Assembly (NCBI GenBank): GCA_010672785.1
Contig: JAAHFX010000004.1
Coordinates: 124,001 to 188,000 of the forward strand
Direction of reading: 5' to 3'
DNA length: 64,000 nt
Origin: Sphaerospermopsis sp. SIO1G1
GTDB taxonomy: Bacteria; Cyanobacteriota; Cyanobacteriia; Cyanobacteriales; Nostocaceae
Program-made: the position numbers and the translations under genes
Shown here: in pieces, positions 39,226 through 47,739 of the stretch
How positions within the stretch are numbered: position 1 is the first letter of the stretch
Layout of the letters: the number at the start of each line of letters is the position of its first letter
Notes under the pieces: generated by a model
Told to the model about the DNA's origin: nothing
The model's input: the letters and a program-made list of their open reading frames with translations, nothing else
Databases searched by the model: none

Positions 39226-39726
39226 ATGTCTAACTATCCTAATAAATTTAGTATTGAATTAGAAGGTTATACACCAACATTAAAACGGCTACGTCAAATC
39301 AGTAGATTACTAGACAATGCTGTTACTGTTCCAGGTACAGATGTCGGTATTGGTTTAGATCCAATTATTGGTTTAATTCCAGTGGGTGGTGATGTCATAT
39401 CATTGGTTTTTTCTATTTACATCATCATTGAATCTGCAAAATTAGGTGTTTCTAAATCTACTATAGGCAGAATGATAGTCAATATTATTATTGATGGTTT
39501 AGCTGGTGCTATTCCCATGTTAGGAGATATATTTGATGTTGCCTGGACAGCCAATAAATATAATATTAAATTATTAGAAGATTACCTGCAAGCTCCAGGA
39601 GAGAAAAAGAAAGCTGATCAAAGTTTTGTGCTACTGTTGTTTGTTGGTTTGATATTACTAGCTATCGTTCTCATCTCACTACCAGTAATCGTGATTGGAA
39701 CAATATGGAAAGCATTATTTGGTTAG
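39226..39726 (+). CDS. DUF4112 family membrane protein
   Basis: A 166-residue protein. The family hallmark DNAVTVPGTDVGIGLDPIIG (about residues 31-50), followed by LIPVGGDVIS, is plain, and a second segment MLGDIFDVAWTANKYNIKLL follows. Two or three membrane helices are predicted (about 45-65, 85-100, 132-160). Function unknown. It follows the BrkB gene by 55 bases and is probably in the same transcript. A family A repeat begins 4 bases after its stop. Confidence 0.92.
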   Translation: MSNYPNKFSIELEGYTPTLKRLRQISRLLDNAVTVPGTDVGIGLDPIIGLIPVGGDVISLVFSIYIIIESAKLGVSKSTIGRMIVNIIIDGLAGAIPMLGDIFDVAWTANKYNIKLLEDYLQAPGEKKKADQSFVLLLFVGLILLAIVLISLPVIVIGTIWKALFG

Positions 39727-39730
39727 TTAC

Positions 39731-39871
39731 AGAGCTTTCCGGTGTTATAAGGTACGTTATTGGCGGGCAAGATGCCCACCCCACACAAGATGCCCACCCC
39801 ACACAAGATGCCCATCCCACAATAGTTTCATAATTATGATTTGTACCTCATAGCAATGAAATCTGCTGCAT
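39731..39871 (-). repeat. Repeat family A copy with three core units
   Basis: Reversed relative to the 27221 copy. It carries three tandem copies of an 18-bp unit (CAAGATGCCCACCCCACA) where others have one or two. The arms are AAGGTAC and GTACCTC. The right end is ATCTGCTGCA rather than TGCTGTA. Confidence 0.9.
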
Positions 39872-39921
39872 TAAGTTAAAGTTTTAATGTTACTGTTTAT
39901 TATTCCCTATTTCTTATTCAA

Positions 39922-40860
39922 ATGAAAGATTGGTGGCAAATTAATTTTCCTAAAGGTAGACAAACTTTAGTTATTAGTGATGCTAATGGCTACCCTGTAC
40001 AAATTGCTTATGGTGAAAAAGGTACAGGTAAACCAATTATTTTATTACATGGTTTAGGTAGCTGGAGTTATAATTGGCGGTATAGTATTAATCCATTATC
40101 TCAACATTTTCGGGTGATTTGTTTTGATGCTAAAGGTTATGGTTTTTCCGAAAAACCAATACATCGAAGAGAAACAAGTGGTCATCAAATCATCGAATTA
40201 GAAAGAATAATTAACTCTCTATGTGATCAACCTCCTGTCATCGTTGCTGAATCTTTAGGAGCTTTAGTTTCCTTAGCCTTGGCAGCCAAAAATCCTCAAT
40301 TAATTGGGCGTTTAGTAGTCATGAATGCACCAATTTTTACGACAAAATTACCCCATTGGGCTATGGGTTTATTATCGAAAACTCCTCTAGAAGTTATTCA
40401 TAAAATTGATTTTTTGCGGTTAGCTTATTTATTTTCACCTATCGTTAGGGGAGTAATGGCCACAGAAAGAAAAAAAGTATTATTTAATCCGGAAATTCTC
40501 ACAGATGAAGATATTTATTGGATAACTTACCCATTTATAGAAATTCCAGGAACATTAGTAAAAGTAGCAGAAGAATTACAAATAGCAGCGGCAGAAATTG
40601 AGAATTTACAAGCTCATCAACCTAATATGTTGACGCAAATTCAAAATAGTTTAACTGCTATTCAATGTCCTACTTTAATTTTATGGGGAGATCAGGATAG
40701 TTGGTTTCCTGCTAGTCATGGTCAAAAGTTACATCAACATATTCCTAATTCCCAATTTAAACTTATAAAAAACTGCTATCATGACGCATCTACGGGAGCT
40801 AATGAAGTAGTAAATAGAGAAATTTTGCAATTTTTAAAGAATACTAATTTTTATACATGA
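39922..40860 (+). CDS. Alpha/beta-fold hydrolase
   Basis: A 312-residue hydrolase. The oxyanion region is LLHGLGSWSYNWR (41-53), the nucleophile is S111 in VAESLGALVSLAL (an AESLG variant of GxSxG), the likely acid is in LWGDQDSWFP, and the histidine in NCYHDAST. The long N-terminus and cap resemble cyanobacterial and plant hydrolases linked to chlorophyll or lipid metabolism, but the substrate is open. It is separated from DUF4112 by a repeat, so it is probably its own unit. Confidence 0.88.
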   Translation: MKDWWQINFPKGRQTLVISDANGYPVQIAYGEKGTGKPIILLHGLGSWSYNWRYSINPLSQHFRVICFDAKGYGFSEKPIHRRETSGHQIIELERIINSLCDQPPVIVAESLGALVSLALAAKNPQLIGRLVVMNAPIFTTKLPHWAMGLLSKTPLEVIHKIDFLRLAYLFSPIVRGVMATERKKVLFNPEILTDEDIYWITYPFIEIPGTLVKVAEELQIAAAEIENLQAHQPNMLTQIQNSLTAIQCPTLILWGDQDSWFPASHGQKLHQHIPNSQFKLIKNCYHDASTGANEVVNREILQFLKNTNFYT

Positions 40861-40901
40861 GGGTTGCTGAAAAAGTATTTTTATGCAGGATTTAATTAAA
40901 C

Positions 40902-40983
40902 AGAAGTTACGGAAGAATGAACCACGAAGGACGCGAAGAACACGAAGATAAGAAGGTTACAAGAGATATTTTGCGTAAGTCCT
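40902..40983 (-). repeat. Repeat family B-prime copy, reversed
   Basis: GTTACGGAAGAATGAACCAC, then GAAGGACGCGAAGAACACGA, ending TGCGTAAGTCCT. It mirrors the 23133 copy. Confidence 0.78.
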
Positions 40984-41031
40984 ATATGGAAGCAAACCCT
41001 AATTATCATGAGATGACAAATTCAAAAAAGA

Positions 41032-41075
41032 AGAGTGAGAGAAGGCAATATCAAGCGCCTTTTATCTCTCACTCT
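41032..41075. other. Strong hairpin of unknown role
   Basis: AGAGTGAGAGA (41032-41042) pairs perfectly with TCTCTCACTCT (41065-41075), and AGGC with GCCT inside it, leaving a 4-base bulge and a 10-base loop. No T-tract follows, and no gene ends nearby on either strand, so it is not an obvious terminator. Confidence 0.6.
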
Positions 41076-41572
41076 ACATTTGCTGCTGGGGCGTTCAGGA
41101 ATAATTTTTATAGACGTTAACCGTTACTTTTAGGGGGGCTAATGTGTAGGTAAACGTCAGTAATTATGTGTAGAGATATTCCTAGTTGCAGCAAATGTTA
41201 AACCTGATGATTAATTATTTTTTGATAAAAACATAGAAATTCACAACTATGTTTGCATAATGATGACAAAATTGTTTATAATTTAGTATCTGATTCAAAA
41301 TCAGGACTTGATCAGTAGTCGAGTTGAGAATCGTTTATTGACTAAGTAGATCCCGATAACAACACCTTTGAAGTCGTTTATCTTTCTATAAGATAACCAG
41401 TCATTTCTATAATTGGTTGCCAATTTGGCATTTTTTAGAATTAAGAAATTATAGAAAATATACCTGTTCGAGACTACATCAGGGTTATAGATAATTAGGA
41501 AATCAAGAATATTTCAGCCGATAAAATTTAATTGTGGTAAGTACCCAAGCAAAATTAATTGCACATATTAAT

Positions 41573-41665
41573 AGGACTTAAGTAAAACATCCCTCAAACC
41601 CTTATTTCTCTGTGTTCTCTGTACCTGGAGTGGTTCGTTCATTCCATAGCTTTTGCGTAAGTCCT
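41573..41665 (+). repeat. Repeat family B-prime copy
   Basis: AGGACTTAAGTAAAACATCC at the left, TTGCGTAAGTCCT at the right, with CTCTGTGTTCTCTGTACCTG in the core. Confidence 0.78.
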
Positions 41666-41847
41666 ACCTGTATTCTTCACCTGTTAAGAGTTCCCTGTTC
41701 CCTCTCCTAACCATGAAATTTATTTTGCACTACTACTTAATTATCTAAATATCGTGTGTTCAGCTACAGTTCTATTTACGAAAATCAGGCAACAATAGAT
41801 ATCAATAACTTATATGCAGCTTTGTCTGTGAATTATGCTGCTGTTAC

Positions 41848-43533
41848 ATGAAACCTCGAATTATTGTTTGTGGACTAGGAAGAACTGGATACAAAATCTT
41901 TCGTTTGCTCAGACAACAGGGTGCTTTGGTAGTTGGTGTTCATCGTAGAGCTATACCTGGCGAAGCTACGGGAGATGTCATTATTGGTGAACTATGTGCT
42001 GCTTCTACCTTAAAAGCTGCTGGTATTGAAGATGCACATACCTTAGTTATAGCCAGTTCCGATGATGCTGTCAATTTATCAATTATGATGCAGGCAAGGG
42101 TTTTAAATCCTCAACTTCGCATTATTAACCGATTTTATAATACAAATTTAGGGGAAAGACTGGATCAAACTTTAGTAGATCATCTGAGTATGAGTGTTGT
42201 TGGTTTAGCAGCACCAATTTTTGCGTTTGCAGCTTTGGGAAATCAAGTTATAGGACAAATTAGATTATTTGATCAAACTTGGCCAATTCAAGAAGAATTT
42301 ATTAATGAAAACCATCCCTGGCGGGGTCAAAAAATTAGTGATTTGTGGGAAGAAAGAGCCAGAATGCTAATTTATTATTCACCCCAAATGGGAAAGATGA
42401 ATTTAGTTTCAGCCGTATTATCAGGACAACGTTTAGAATTGGGCGATCGCCTGATTATTGTTACCCAACCCCGTGTAAATAATTCCCGCAAATCATGGGT
42501 ACGAAAACTTATTAAAATCTTTACTAGTATTAGGCATTTTCAAAAACACGCTAGTTCAGTAATTATTATGGCTATGGTGCTAGTTATAATTATTTTAATA
42601 GCCACATTTACCTATGTTTCTACTAGATTAAATATTTCATTTGTTGATGCTTTATATTTTGCTGTCGGCATGATTACTGGTGCAGGTGGCAATGATAAAG
42701 TTGTAGAAGAAGCACCTAATAGTATTAAAATATTTACTATTATTATGATGCTATCAGGGGCTGTGGTTTTCGGTCTTTGGTATGCGATGTTAACTGATTT
42801 TGTCTTAGGAACTCGCCTGAAACAGTTTTGGGATGTAGCGAGAATTCCACAACGTCATCATTATATTGTTTGTGGTTTGAGTGGCATTGGAATTAGAATT
42901 ATTCAACAACTAAATGCCAATGGACATGAGGTAGTTGTTATTGAAACAGATCCTAATAATAGATTTGTCAATAGTGCCAGAGGAATGGGAATTCCTGTAG
43001 TTTTAGCTGATGCCAGTTTTCGCACTACTTTAAAAGTTAGTAATATTAATACCGCAGCCGCCGTTTTAGTAGTAAGTAGTAACGATGCTACTAATTTAGA
43101 AATTGCCCTCAAAGCTAAAAGTTTAGCACCAAAACTTCCCGTCATTGTCAACTATGATGATCCTGATTTTGCCGGAATGGCACAGCAGGTTTTTGATTTT
43201 GAAGCTGTTTTAAGCCCAGCAGAATTAGCAGCACCGGCGTTTGCAGCGGCCGCTTTGGGAGGGAGAATAATTGGAAATGGTATTATTGGTGATAATTTAT
43301 GGGTGGCTTTTGCCACTTTAATTACTCCTAACCATCCTTTTTGTGGTCAATGGGTGCAAGATGTAGCTAGATATGCAGATTTTGTGCCTTTATATGTGGA
43401 AACAGAACATCAAACTCTACATGGTTGGGATTTATTAGAAACTAATCTGAGTGCAGGAGATATTTTATATTTAACTATTCCTGCAAATCGGCTATATCAG
43501 TTGTGGAGAGAGGAGCAGGAAATGATCAGTTAG
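41848..43533 (+). CDS. Two-RCK (TrkA-N) ion-channel-like protein with unusual pore
   Basis: A 561-residue protein. Domain order: RCK/TrkA-N (1 to about 125, GLGRTG), TrkA-C (about 140-208), membrane helix (236-258), pore loop and second helix (264-316), second TrkA-N (338 to about 460, CGLSGIGIR), second TrkA-C (about 475-555). This suits a potassium channel or related NAD-gated transporter of the inner membrane. The pore reads MITGAGGND (275-283), not the TVGYGD of potassium channels, so selectivity may differ. The more usual order has the pore first. The start ATG at 41848 gives the canonical MKPRIIVCGLGRTG. Confidence 0.85.
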   Translation: MKPRIIVCGLGRTGYKIFRLLRQQGALVVGVHRRAIPGEATGDVIIGELCAASTLKAAGIEDAHTLVIASSDDAVNLSIMMQARVLNPQLRIINRFYNTNLGERLDQTLVDHLSMSVVGLAAPIFAFAALGNQVIGQIRLFDQTWPIQEEFINENHPWRGQKISDLWEERARMLIYYSPQMGKMNLVSAVLSGQRLELGDRLIIVTQPRVNNSRKSWVRKLIKIFTSIRHFQKHASSVIIMAMVLVIIILIATFTYVSTRLNISFVDALYFAVGMITGAGGNDKVVEEAPNSIKIFTIIMMLSGAVVFGLWYAMLTDFVLGTRLKQFWDVARIPQRHHYIVCGLSGIGIRIIQQLNANGHEVVVIETDPNNRFVNSARGMGIPVVLADASFRTTLKVSNINTAAAVLVVSSNDATNLEIALKAKSLAPKLPVIVNYDDPDFAGMAQQVFDFEAVLSPAELAAPAFAAAALGGRIIGNGIIGDNLWVAFATLITPNHPFCGQWVQDVARYADFVPLYVETEHQTLHGWDLLETNLSAGDILYLTIPANRLYQLWREEQEMIS

Positions 43534-43609
43534 GGTATTTTTTCAAGAGATATGACCATTGAAACCTCCTGCTTGTCTCACTTTCACCTTGCTTGTCGCC
43601 CCCTGAACT

Positions 43610-43646
43610 CTTAGCCTCCACAGATCACTTTTTCCGCAACCCCTAC
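43610..43646. repeat. Partial repeat family C (one end)
   Basis: TAGCCTCCACAGATCACTTT followed by TTCCGCAACCCCT: the right end of family C only, between the channel gene and cobM. Confidence 0.75.
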
Positions 43647-44452
43647 TGATGAGATGCACGAAATAAATGATTATGTTCAGGATGATATAAACATGAACGC
43701 GATGATATTGGTGAAAGTGCGGGACTGATGATATAAAGAGTTGTTCGCAGTAGTTTTTCTTCATGGGTACAATTGGCCATTTCTGTTAAAGGAACAACAC
43801 GAATTTTTTCATCTGGCCAACCAACACGAAAACAAATAGCTACTTGGGTGTGAGGGGGATAATGTGCTAGTAATTTAGCCTGGGCATTTTGCACATGACG
43901 CGCACTTAAATATAAACATAAGCTGGCTTGATGGGCAGCCAAACTAGCTAATTCCTCAGTTTCAGGTACTCCAGTTCTACCACTAATCCGGGTCAGGATA
44001 ATACTTTGAACTAAATTAGGGACAGTCAATTCTACTTTTAAATTGGCAGCCGCTGCTTGAAATGCACTAATACCAGGAATAATTTCAAAGGGTATATCTG
44101 CTTGCACTAACAGCTGTATTTGTTCGTGAATGGCACTATAAAGACTAGGATCACCAGAATGAAGACGCACCACTGACTTTTGCGATCGCACCGCTTTCTC
44201 CATCAAAGGTACAATTTCTTCTAAAGTTTTATTTGCGGTTCTAATAATTTCTGCATCTGAGCGGCATATATCTAAAATTTCTGCGGGAATTAAAGAATCA
44301 GCAAACAAAATTACATCAGCCCTGGCAAGGAGTTTGTGGGCTTTAACTGTCAACAAATCTGGATCTCCAGGCCCTGCTCCAACAATATAAACTAATGAGT
44401 CTAAGCGTGGCTGAGTATCAGGAGTAGAAATGTTAGTAATATTTTGATTCAT
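43643..44452 (-). CDS. cobM: Precorrin-4 C(11)-methyltransferase
   Basis: A 269-residue SAM-dependent tetrapyrrole methylase of cobalamin synthesis. The SAM-binding loop VYIVGAGPGDPDLLTVKA is near the N-terminus, and RLHSGDPSLYSA and IIPGISAFQAAA follow, as expected for CobM/CbiF. I choose the internal ATG (MNQNITNIST) at 44452; the longer frame up to 44548 adds 32 residues unlike the family and runs into a region of GGTGCATC pieces. A 15-residue C-terminal tail (YHPEHNHLFRASHQ) is common in cyanobacteria. cobO elsewhere in the window acts later in the same pathway. Confidence 0.93.
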   Translation of the reverse strand: MNQNITNISTPDTQPRLDSLVYIVGAGPGDPDLLTVKAHKLLARADVILFADSLIPAEILDICRSDAEIIRTANKTLEEIVPLMEKAVRSQKSVVRLHSGDPSLYSAIHEQIQLLVQADIPFEIIPGISAFQAAAANLKVELTVPNLVQSIILTRISGRTGVPETEELASLAAHQASLCLYLSARHVQNAQAKLLAHYPPHTQVAICFRVGWPDEKIRVVPLTEMANCTHEEKLLRTTLYIISPALSPISSRSCLYHPEHNHLFRASHQ

Positions 44453-44913
44453 TGATATTGATCCCACACTGAAAAAGTTTTTTGCTTTTCTTGATCCACT
44501 TTTCCGGATGCACCCCCTTAACCTAGTAGAGAGAATTGGTAGATGCACCCTGGTTAAGCCCTAGACAACACTCTGGGGCATTTTTTATTTCTGGGAGAAC
44601 TTATGTTGAATGTTGAATTTTGACTTTTAAGTACCTGATCAAAAATAATTTAACATTTTCGGAACAAACAAAAATCTCTGAAGCTCTTATATCGTTTTCG
44701 AGTGCATCGGTATTATTCCTTGAATATCCCCTGGTTTAATATCAATATCTGTGGGGAATATATATTATGGATGGGCAACCACGGGGGGTTTGCCCCTACG
44801 TGAGGAAAACATATTATTCCGATGCTAACGGATTTGATATTACCTATTCCCTATTCCCTCCCCCAAATATAAAATTTATTTTGCACGAGACTACTTAACT
44901 TCACCACTCACCA
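44453..44913. other. 461-bp spacer with family E repeat
   Basis: Contains two inverted GGTGCATC/GATGCACC pieces (about 44505 and 44543) and family E copy 2 (44688-44842). No gene. Confidence 0.55.
44688..44842 (-). repeat. Repeat family E copy 2
   Basis: About 155 bp matching 23431-23592 in inverse orientation: GTGCATCGGTATTATT, GGGCAACCACGGGGGGTTTG, CCCCTACGTGAGGAAAACAT, ATGCTAACGGATTTGATATT. It lies 21 kb from its partner. Confidence 0.88.
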
Positions 44914-45783
44914 TTAACCCATTACCCCATTTTTAGAAGAAGAAACAACATCAGGTAAAGGACGTTTGAGAAAGTATAGCCAAGCTAAACCAGCTAATCC
45001 TAAAGTAATACCAGCCAAACTGACGATTTGAGCAATTCTTAAAGGGCCAAGCATTAAGCTATCTGTACGCAAGCCTTCAATCCAAAAGCGTCCTAAGCTA
45101 TACGCTACCCAGTAAACTAAAAATAATGTTCCCACCTTCAAACGTGGTTTGCCAGATAAAGCACGGAAAAACAAAAATAACAGCAGCGCAAAAACCATTA
45201 AATTCCACACAGATTCATACAAGAAAGTAGGATGGAAATATTCAAAATTAACTAATTCCAAAGGACGACGTTCTTCAGGGATAAATAACTTCCAAGGTAA
45301 ATTTGTCGGTCTCCCAAAGGCTTCAGAATTAAAAAAATTACCCCAACGTCCAATAGCTTGCCCTAAAATTAATGAAGGAGCAACTAAATCTGTTAACTGC
45401 CAAAAAGATATCTTCTTCAGTTTAGCAAAGATTAAAGCGGCAATCACACCGCCTATAATTGCTCCATGAATAGCAATACCACCTTGCCAAATGGCAATAA
45501 TTCTTTCTGGATGCTGAGAATATTCTGACCACTGAAATAATACGTAATATATCCGTGCTGCGGGAATTGCACCAATTACTAGCCAAATGGATAAATCACT
45601 GATTAATTCAGGGTTGATCTGACGACGCTGGGCTAAATATTGAGATATTGTCACGCCAATTAATACAGCTAGGGCAATTAGCAATCCATACCAACGAATA
45701 ATAATAGGTCCAATTTCTACCACAATTGGACCAGGAGAAACAAATTGAAATCCTAAAGGTAAAGTAAAAAAATCCAGTTCCAT
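44914..45783 (-). CDS. lgt: Prolipoprotein diacylglyceryl transferase
   Basis: A 289-residue membrane enzyme that adds diacylglycerol to the lipobox Cys of prelipoproteins. About seven membrane helices are present. The Lgt signature GRWGNFFN (145-152) and the essential His in AIHGAIIGG (about 104-112) are both there, along with the late [13 protein letters not shown] motif. Length is typical. Family G and AT-rich sequence lie upstream. Confidence 0.97.
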   Translation of the reverse strand: MELDFFTLPLGFQFVSPGPIVVEIGPIIIRWYGLLIALAVLIGVTISQYLAQRRQINPELISDLSIWLVIGAIPAARIYYVLFQWSEYSQHPERIIAIWQGGIAIHGAIIGGVIAALIFAKLKKISFWQLTDLVAPSLILGQAIGRWGNFFNSEAFGRPTNLPWKLFIPEERRPLELVNFEYFHPTFLYESVWNLMVFALLLFLFFRALSGKPRLKVGTLFLVYWVAYSLGRFWIEGLRTDSLMLGPLRIAQIVSLAGITLGLAGLAWLYFLKRPLPDVVSSSKNGVMG

Positions 45784-45826
45784 GCAGAATTACCTAACAG
45801 TTACCAAAAAATTGTGGTTTAAAGCC

Positions 45827-45926
45827 TGCCCTTTTCAGGGGATAAAAAAAAGAGAACATTCCTGATTTCCAACCTCTTGCTTGAGCTAGAGGTACTGATA
45901 ACTGATAATTGATAACTGAAATAACT
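45827..45926. repeat. Repeat family G copy 1
   Basis: About 100 bp shared with 62793-62890: AACATTCCTGATTTCCAACC, TTGCTTGAGCTAGAGGTACT, then ACTGATAA units and GAAATAAC. Located between lgt and coaD, which diverge. Confidence 0.82.
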
Positions 45927-46062
45927 GCTACGTTCTCGACCTAAATATCATAAGCTGGAATAGGATAGTGAGGTGATAAGAAGTTAAACTGAAATACTTT
46001 TCCAGCATCCTCTAATGACTCTTGTATCGCTATAATTACGTAAAGCAGTTTGACTTATACAA

Positions 46063-46614
46063 ATGATTGCTATTTATCCTGGTAGTTTCGACCCAATTAC
46101 CTTGGGCCATCTTGATATTATTAAGCGTGGTAGTCGCCTATTTGAAAAGGTGATAGTGGCTGTTTTACGAAATCCGAATAAAAAGCCGCTGTTTTCTGTG
46201 CAACAAAGACTAGAACAAATTCGTCAAGCCACTAAAAATTTACCTAACGTGGACATAGATAGTTTTGATGGTTTGACGGTGAATTATGCCCAAATGCAAA
46301 ATGCACAGGTTTTATTGCGTGGTTTACGGGCAGTTTCAGACTTTGAAGTTGAGTTACAAATGGCTCATACTAATAAGACTCTTTCCACTCAAATTGAGAC
46401 AGTTTTTTTAGCCACATCCAACGAGTATAGTTTTTTAAGTAGTAGTGTGGTAAAAGAGATTGCAAAGTTTGGCGGCTCTGTTGATCATCTTGTACCCCCA
46501 CATATTGCTCTGGATATATACAAATGCTACAACCAAAAATCTCCAGTTCTGAACTCAACGACAACCAAAACAATGTCATTCCCCAAGAAAGTCTCACCGG
46601 ATCTGGGGGTGTAG
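46063..46614 (+). CDS. coaD: Phosphopantetheine adenylyltransferase
   Basis: A 183-residue enzyme of coenzyme A synthesis, converting 4'-phosphopantetheine and ATP to dephospho-CoA. The nucleotidyl-transfer motif is [13 protein letters not shown] (T/HxGH), and later [17 protein letters not shown] and [14 protein letters not shown] are canonical. The last 23 or so residues after about position 160 are beyond the usual family end and are encoded in the same DNA as the start of the next gene (91-bp overlap, other frame). Confidence 0.96.
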   Translation: MIAIYPGSFDPITLGHLDIIKRGSRLFEKVIVAVLRNPNKKPLFSVQQRLEQIRQATKNLPNVDIDSFDGLTVNYAQMQNAQVLLRGLRAVSDFEVELQMAHTNKTLSTQIETVFLATSNEYSFLSSSVVKEIAKFGGSVDHLVPPHIALDIYKCYNQKSPVLNSTTTKTMSFPKKVSPDLGV

Positions 46615-47192
46615 ATATTTTGCAGGAACTTCATCATTTAGAGGATATTGTTCTTGCTGGGTTACAAGTTCCCTTGATAGGACGTACTTTAGTAGATGAA
46701 GATAAACTTTTAGAACAGCTTGATTTTGTGCGTGTTTCTCTACCATCAGTGTTTCAAGCGGCGGCTGAGTTACTCCAACAAAAGGAGGAAATCATGCTGG
46801 AAGCGGAAGAATATGGACAACAAGTTGTGGATGCTGCACAGGCTAAAAGGGCGCAAATTTTAGCGGACAACGATATTATTAGACAGGCTGAACGGGAGGC
46901 AGAACAATTACGCCGTAAGGTACAGTTAGAGTGTGATGCGATGATGCAGGATACCTTGGCGGAAATTGAACGTAAGAAGCAAGCTTGTTTGCAGGAGTTG
47001 GAGGAAATGCGTCAAACTGCTACTGCTCAAGCTCAGGAAATTGAAGATGGTGCAGATAAATATGCTGATAATGTCTTGGGAAATATTGAGCAGGATCTTC
47101 AGACAATGTTAAGAATTGTTTCTAATGGTCGTTTGCAGTTACGAGGGGAAATACCTAAACAACGTAATTCATCAAATCCTAAGAAAAAATAA
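46524..47192 (+). CDS. DivIVA-like coiled-coil protein
   Basis: A 222-residue protein, mostly helical. Residues about 20-75 are the folded head ([20 protein letters not shown]), and about 75-205 form a long coiled coil ([20 protein letters not shown]). The C-terminus is basic (SNPKKK). The pattern fits cyanobacterial DivIVA-domain or ATP-synthase-B-like proteins, some of which link division or envelope growth; the role is inference. It starts inside coaD, which suggests translational coupling. A Ycf66-like gene follows after 63 bases. Confidence 0.75.
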   Translation: MLQPKISSSELNDNQNNVIPQESLTGSGGVDILQELHHLEDIVLAGLQVPLIGRTLVDEDKLLEQLDFVRVSLPSVFQAAAELLQQKEEIMLEAEEYGQQVVDAAQAKRAQILADNDIIRQAEREAEQLRRKVQLECDAMMQDTLAEIERKKQACLQELEEMRQTATAQAQEIEDGADKYADNVLGNIEQDLQTMLRIVSNGRLQLRGEIPKQRNSSNPKKK

Positions 47193-47255
47193 AAGAATTT
47201 TGTTTATCCTCTTGAGGAGTATTTTAATTTTACGTTTATAGCTCAAGTAGATTTC

Positions 47256-47564
47256 ATGGCTAATTTTGGTTTTTTGATTGGATGTATTTATGTAGTTTTT
47301 TCCATCCTTTTTCCCATTCTCGGCATAATTTCTTTATTTGCTTCCAGAGATGAAACAGATGATTTAATGTTCCTACTTCGTCTTCTGGAATTAATAATTG
47401 TACCTTTAATTATGTTAATTTGTGGGTTTGTATTAGTTTTCCAAGGTTGGCGATTAGATCCTATTATTCAGTTTCAACAATTATTATTGTTTGTAATCAT
47501 AGTTTATTTACTATTTAAAGAAACATTATTAAGTCTTCTGTTCAATAAATTTAAGAATAAATAG
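47256..47564 (+). CDS. Ycf66-like membrane protein
   Basis: A 102-residue protein with three hydrophobic segments (about 3-28, 44-66, 73-98). The motif CGFVLVFQGWRLDPIIQF is the Ycf66 family signature (GLLCGFILLFQGWRLDPIL in relatives). Ycf66 proteins are present in cyanobacteria and some plastids and have no settled function. It may share a transcript with the DivIVA-like gene. A family C repeat begins right at its stop codon. Confidence 0.72.
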   Translation: MANFGFLIGCIYVVFSILFPILGIISLFASRDETDDLMFLLRLLELIIVPLIMLICGFVLVFQGWRLDPIIQFQQLLLFVIIVYLLFKETLLSLLFNKFKNK

Positions 47565-47720
47565 GGTTTGCAGCAAAAAGTTATCTGTGTAGACTAGGGA
47601 TCAGGGATCAGGGAAAAGTTTCAAGAGTTGGTAAGGAAAGAATCTTTACAGAAAGTGCAAGGTTTTTAAGTGCTGATCCTCAAATATCTGCGAAGGTTTC
47701 AGATTTATTCAGCAAACCTT
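47563..47720. repeat. Repeat family C copy
   Basis: Left end AGGGTTTGCAGCAAAAAGTT and a decayed right end (TTCAGCAAACCTT). Inside are GTGCAAGGTTTTTAAGTGCT and a GGGATCA tandem pair. Confidence 0.85.
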
Positions 47721-47739
47721 AAATAAAAGATGGGTATTT

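Larger units (their letters stand above)
40861..41847. other. 1-kb gene-free region with repeats and a strong hairpin
   Basis: It contains a fragment of a family C end (40861-40877), two family B-prime repeats (40902-40983 and 41573-41665) and an imperfect hairpin (41032-41075). A 67-codon open frame (40917-41120) runs through the repeat and hairpin and is not a gene in my view. The rest is AT-rich. Confidence 0.6.

Noticed and set aside
40917..41120. 67-codon open frame starting MNHEGREEHEDKK
   Set aside because: It is the translation of a family B-prime repeat followed by the orphan hairpin; composition and position show it is not a gene.
44453..44548. Longer N-terminus for CobM
   Set aside because: The 32 extra residues run through GGTGCATC repeat pieces and are unlike any CobM N-terminus.
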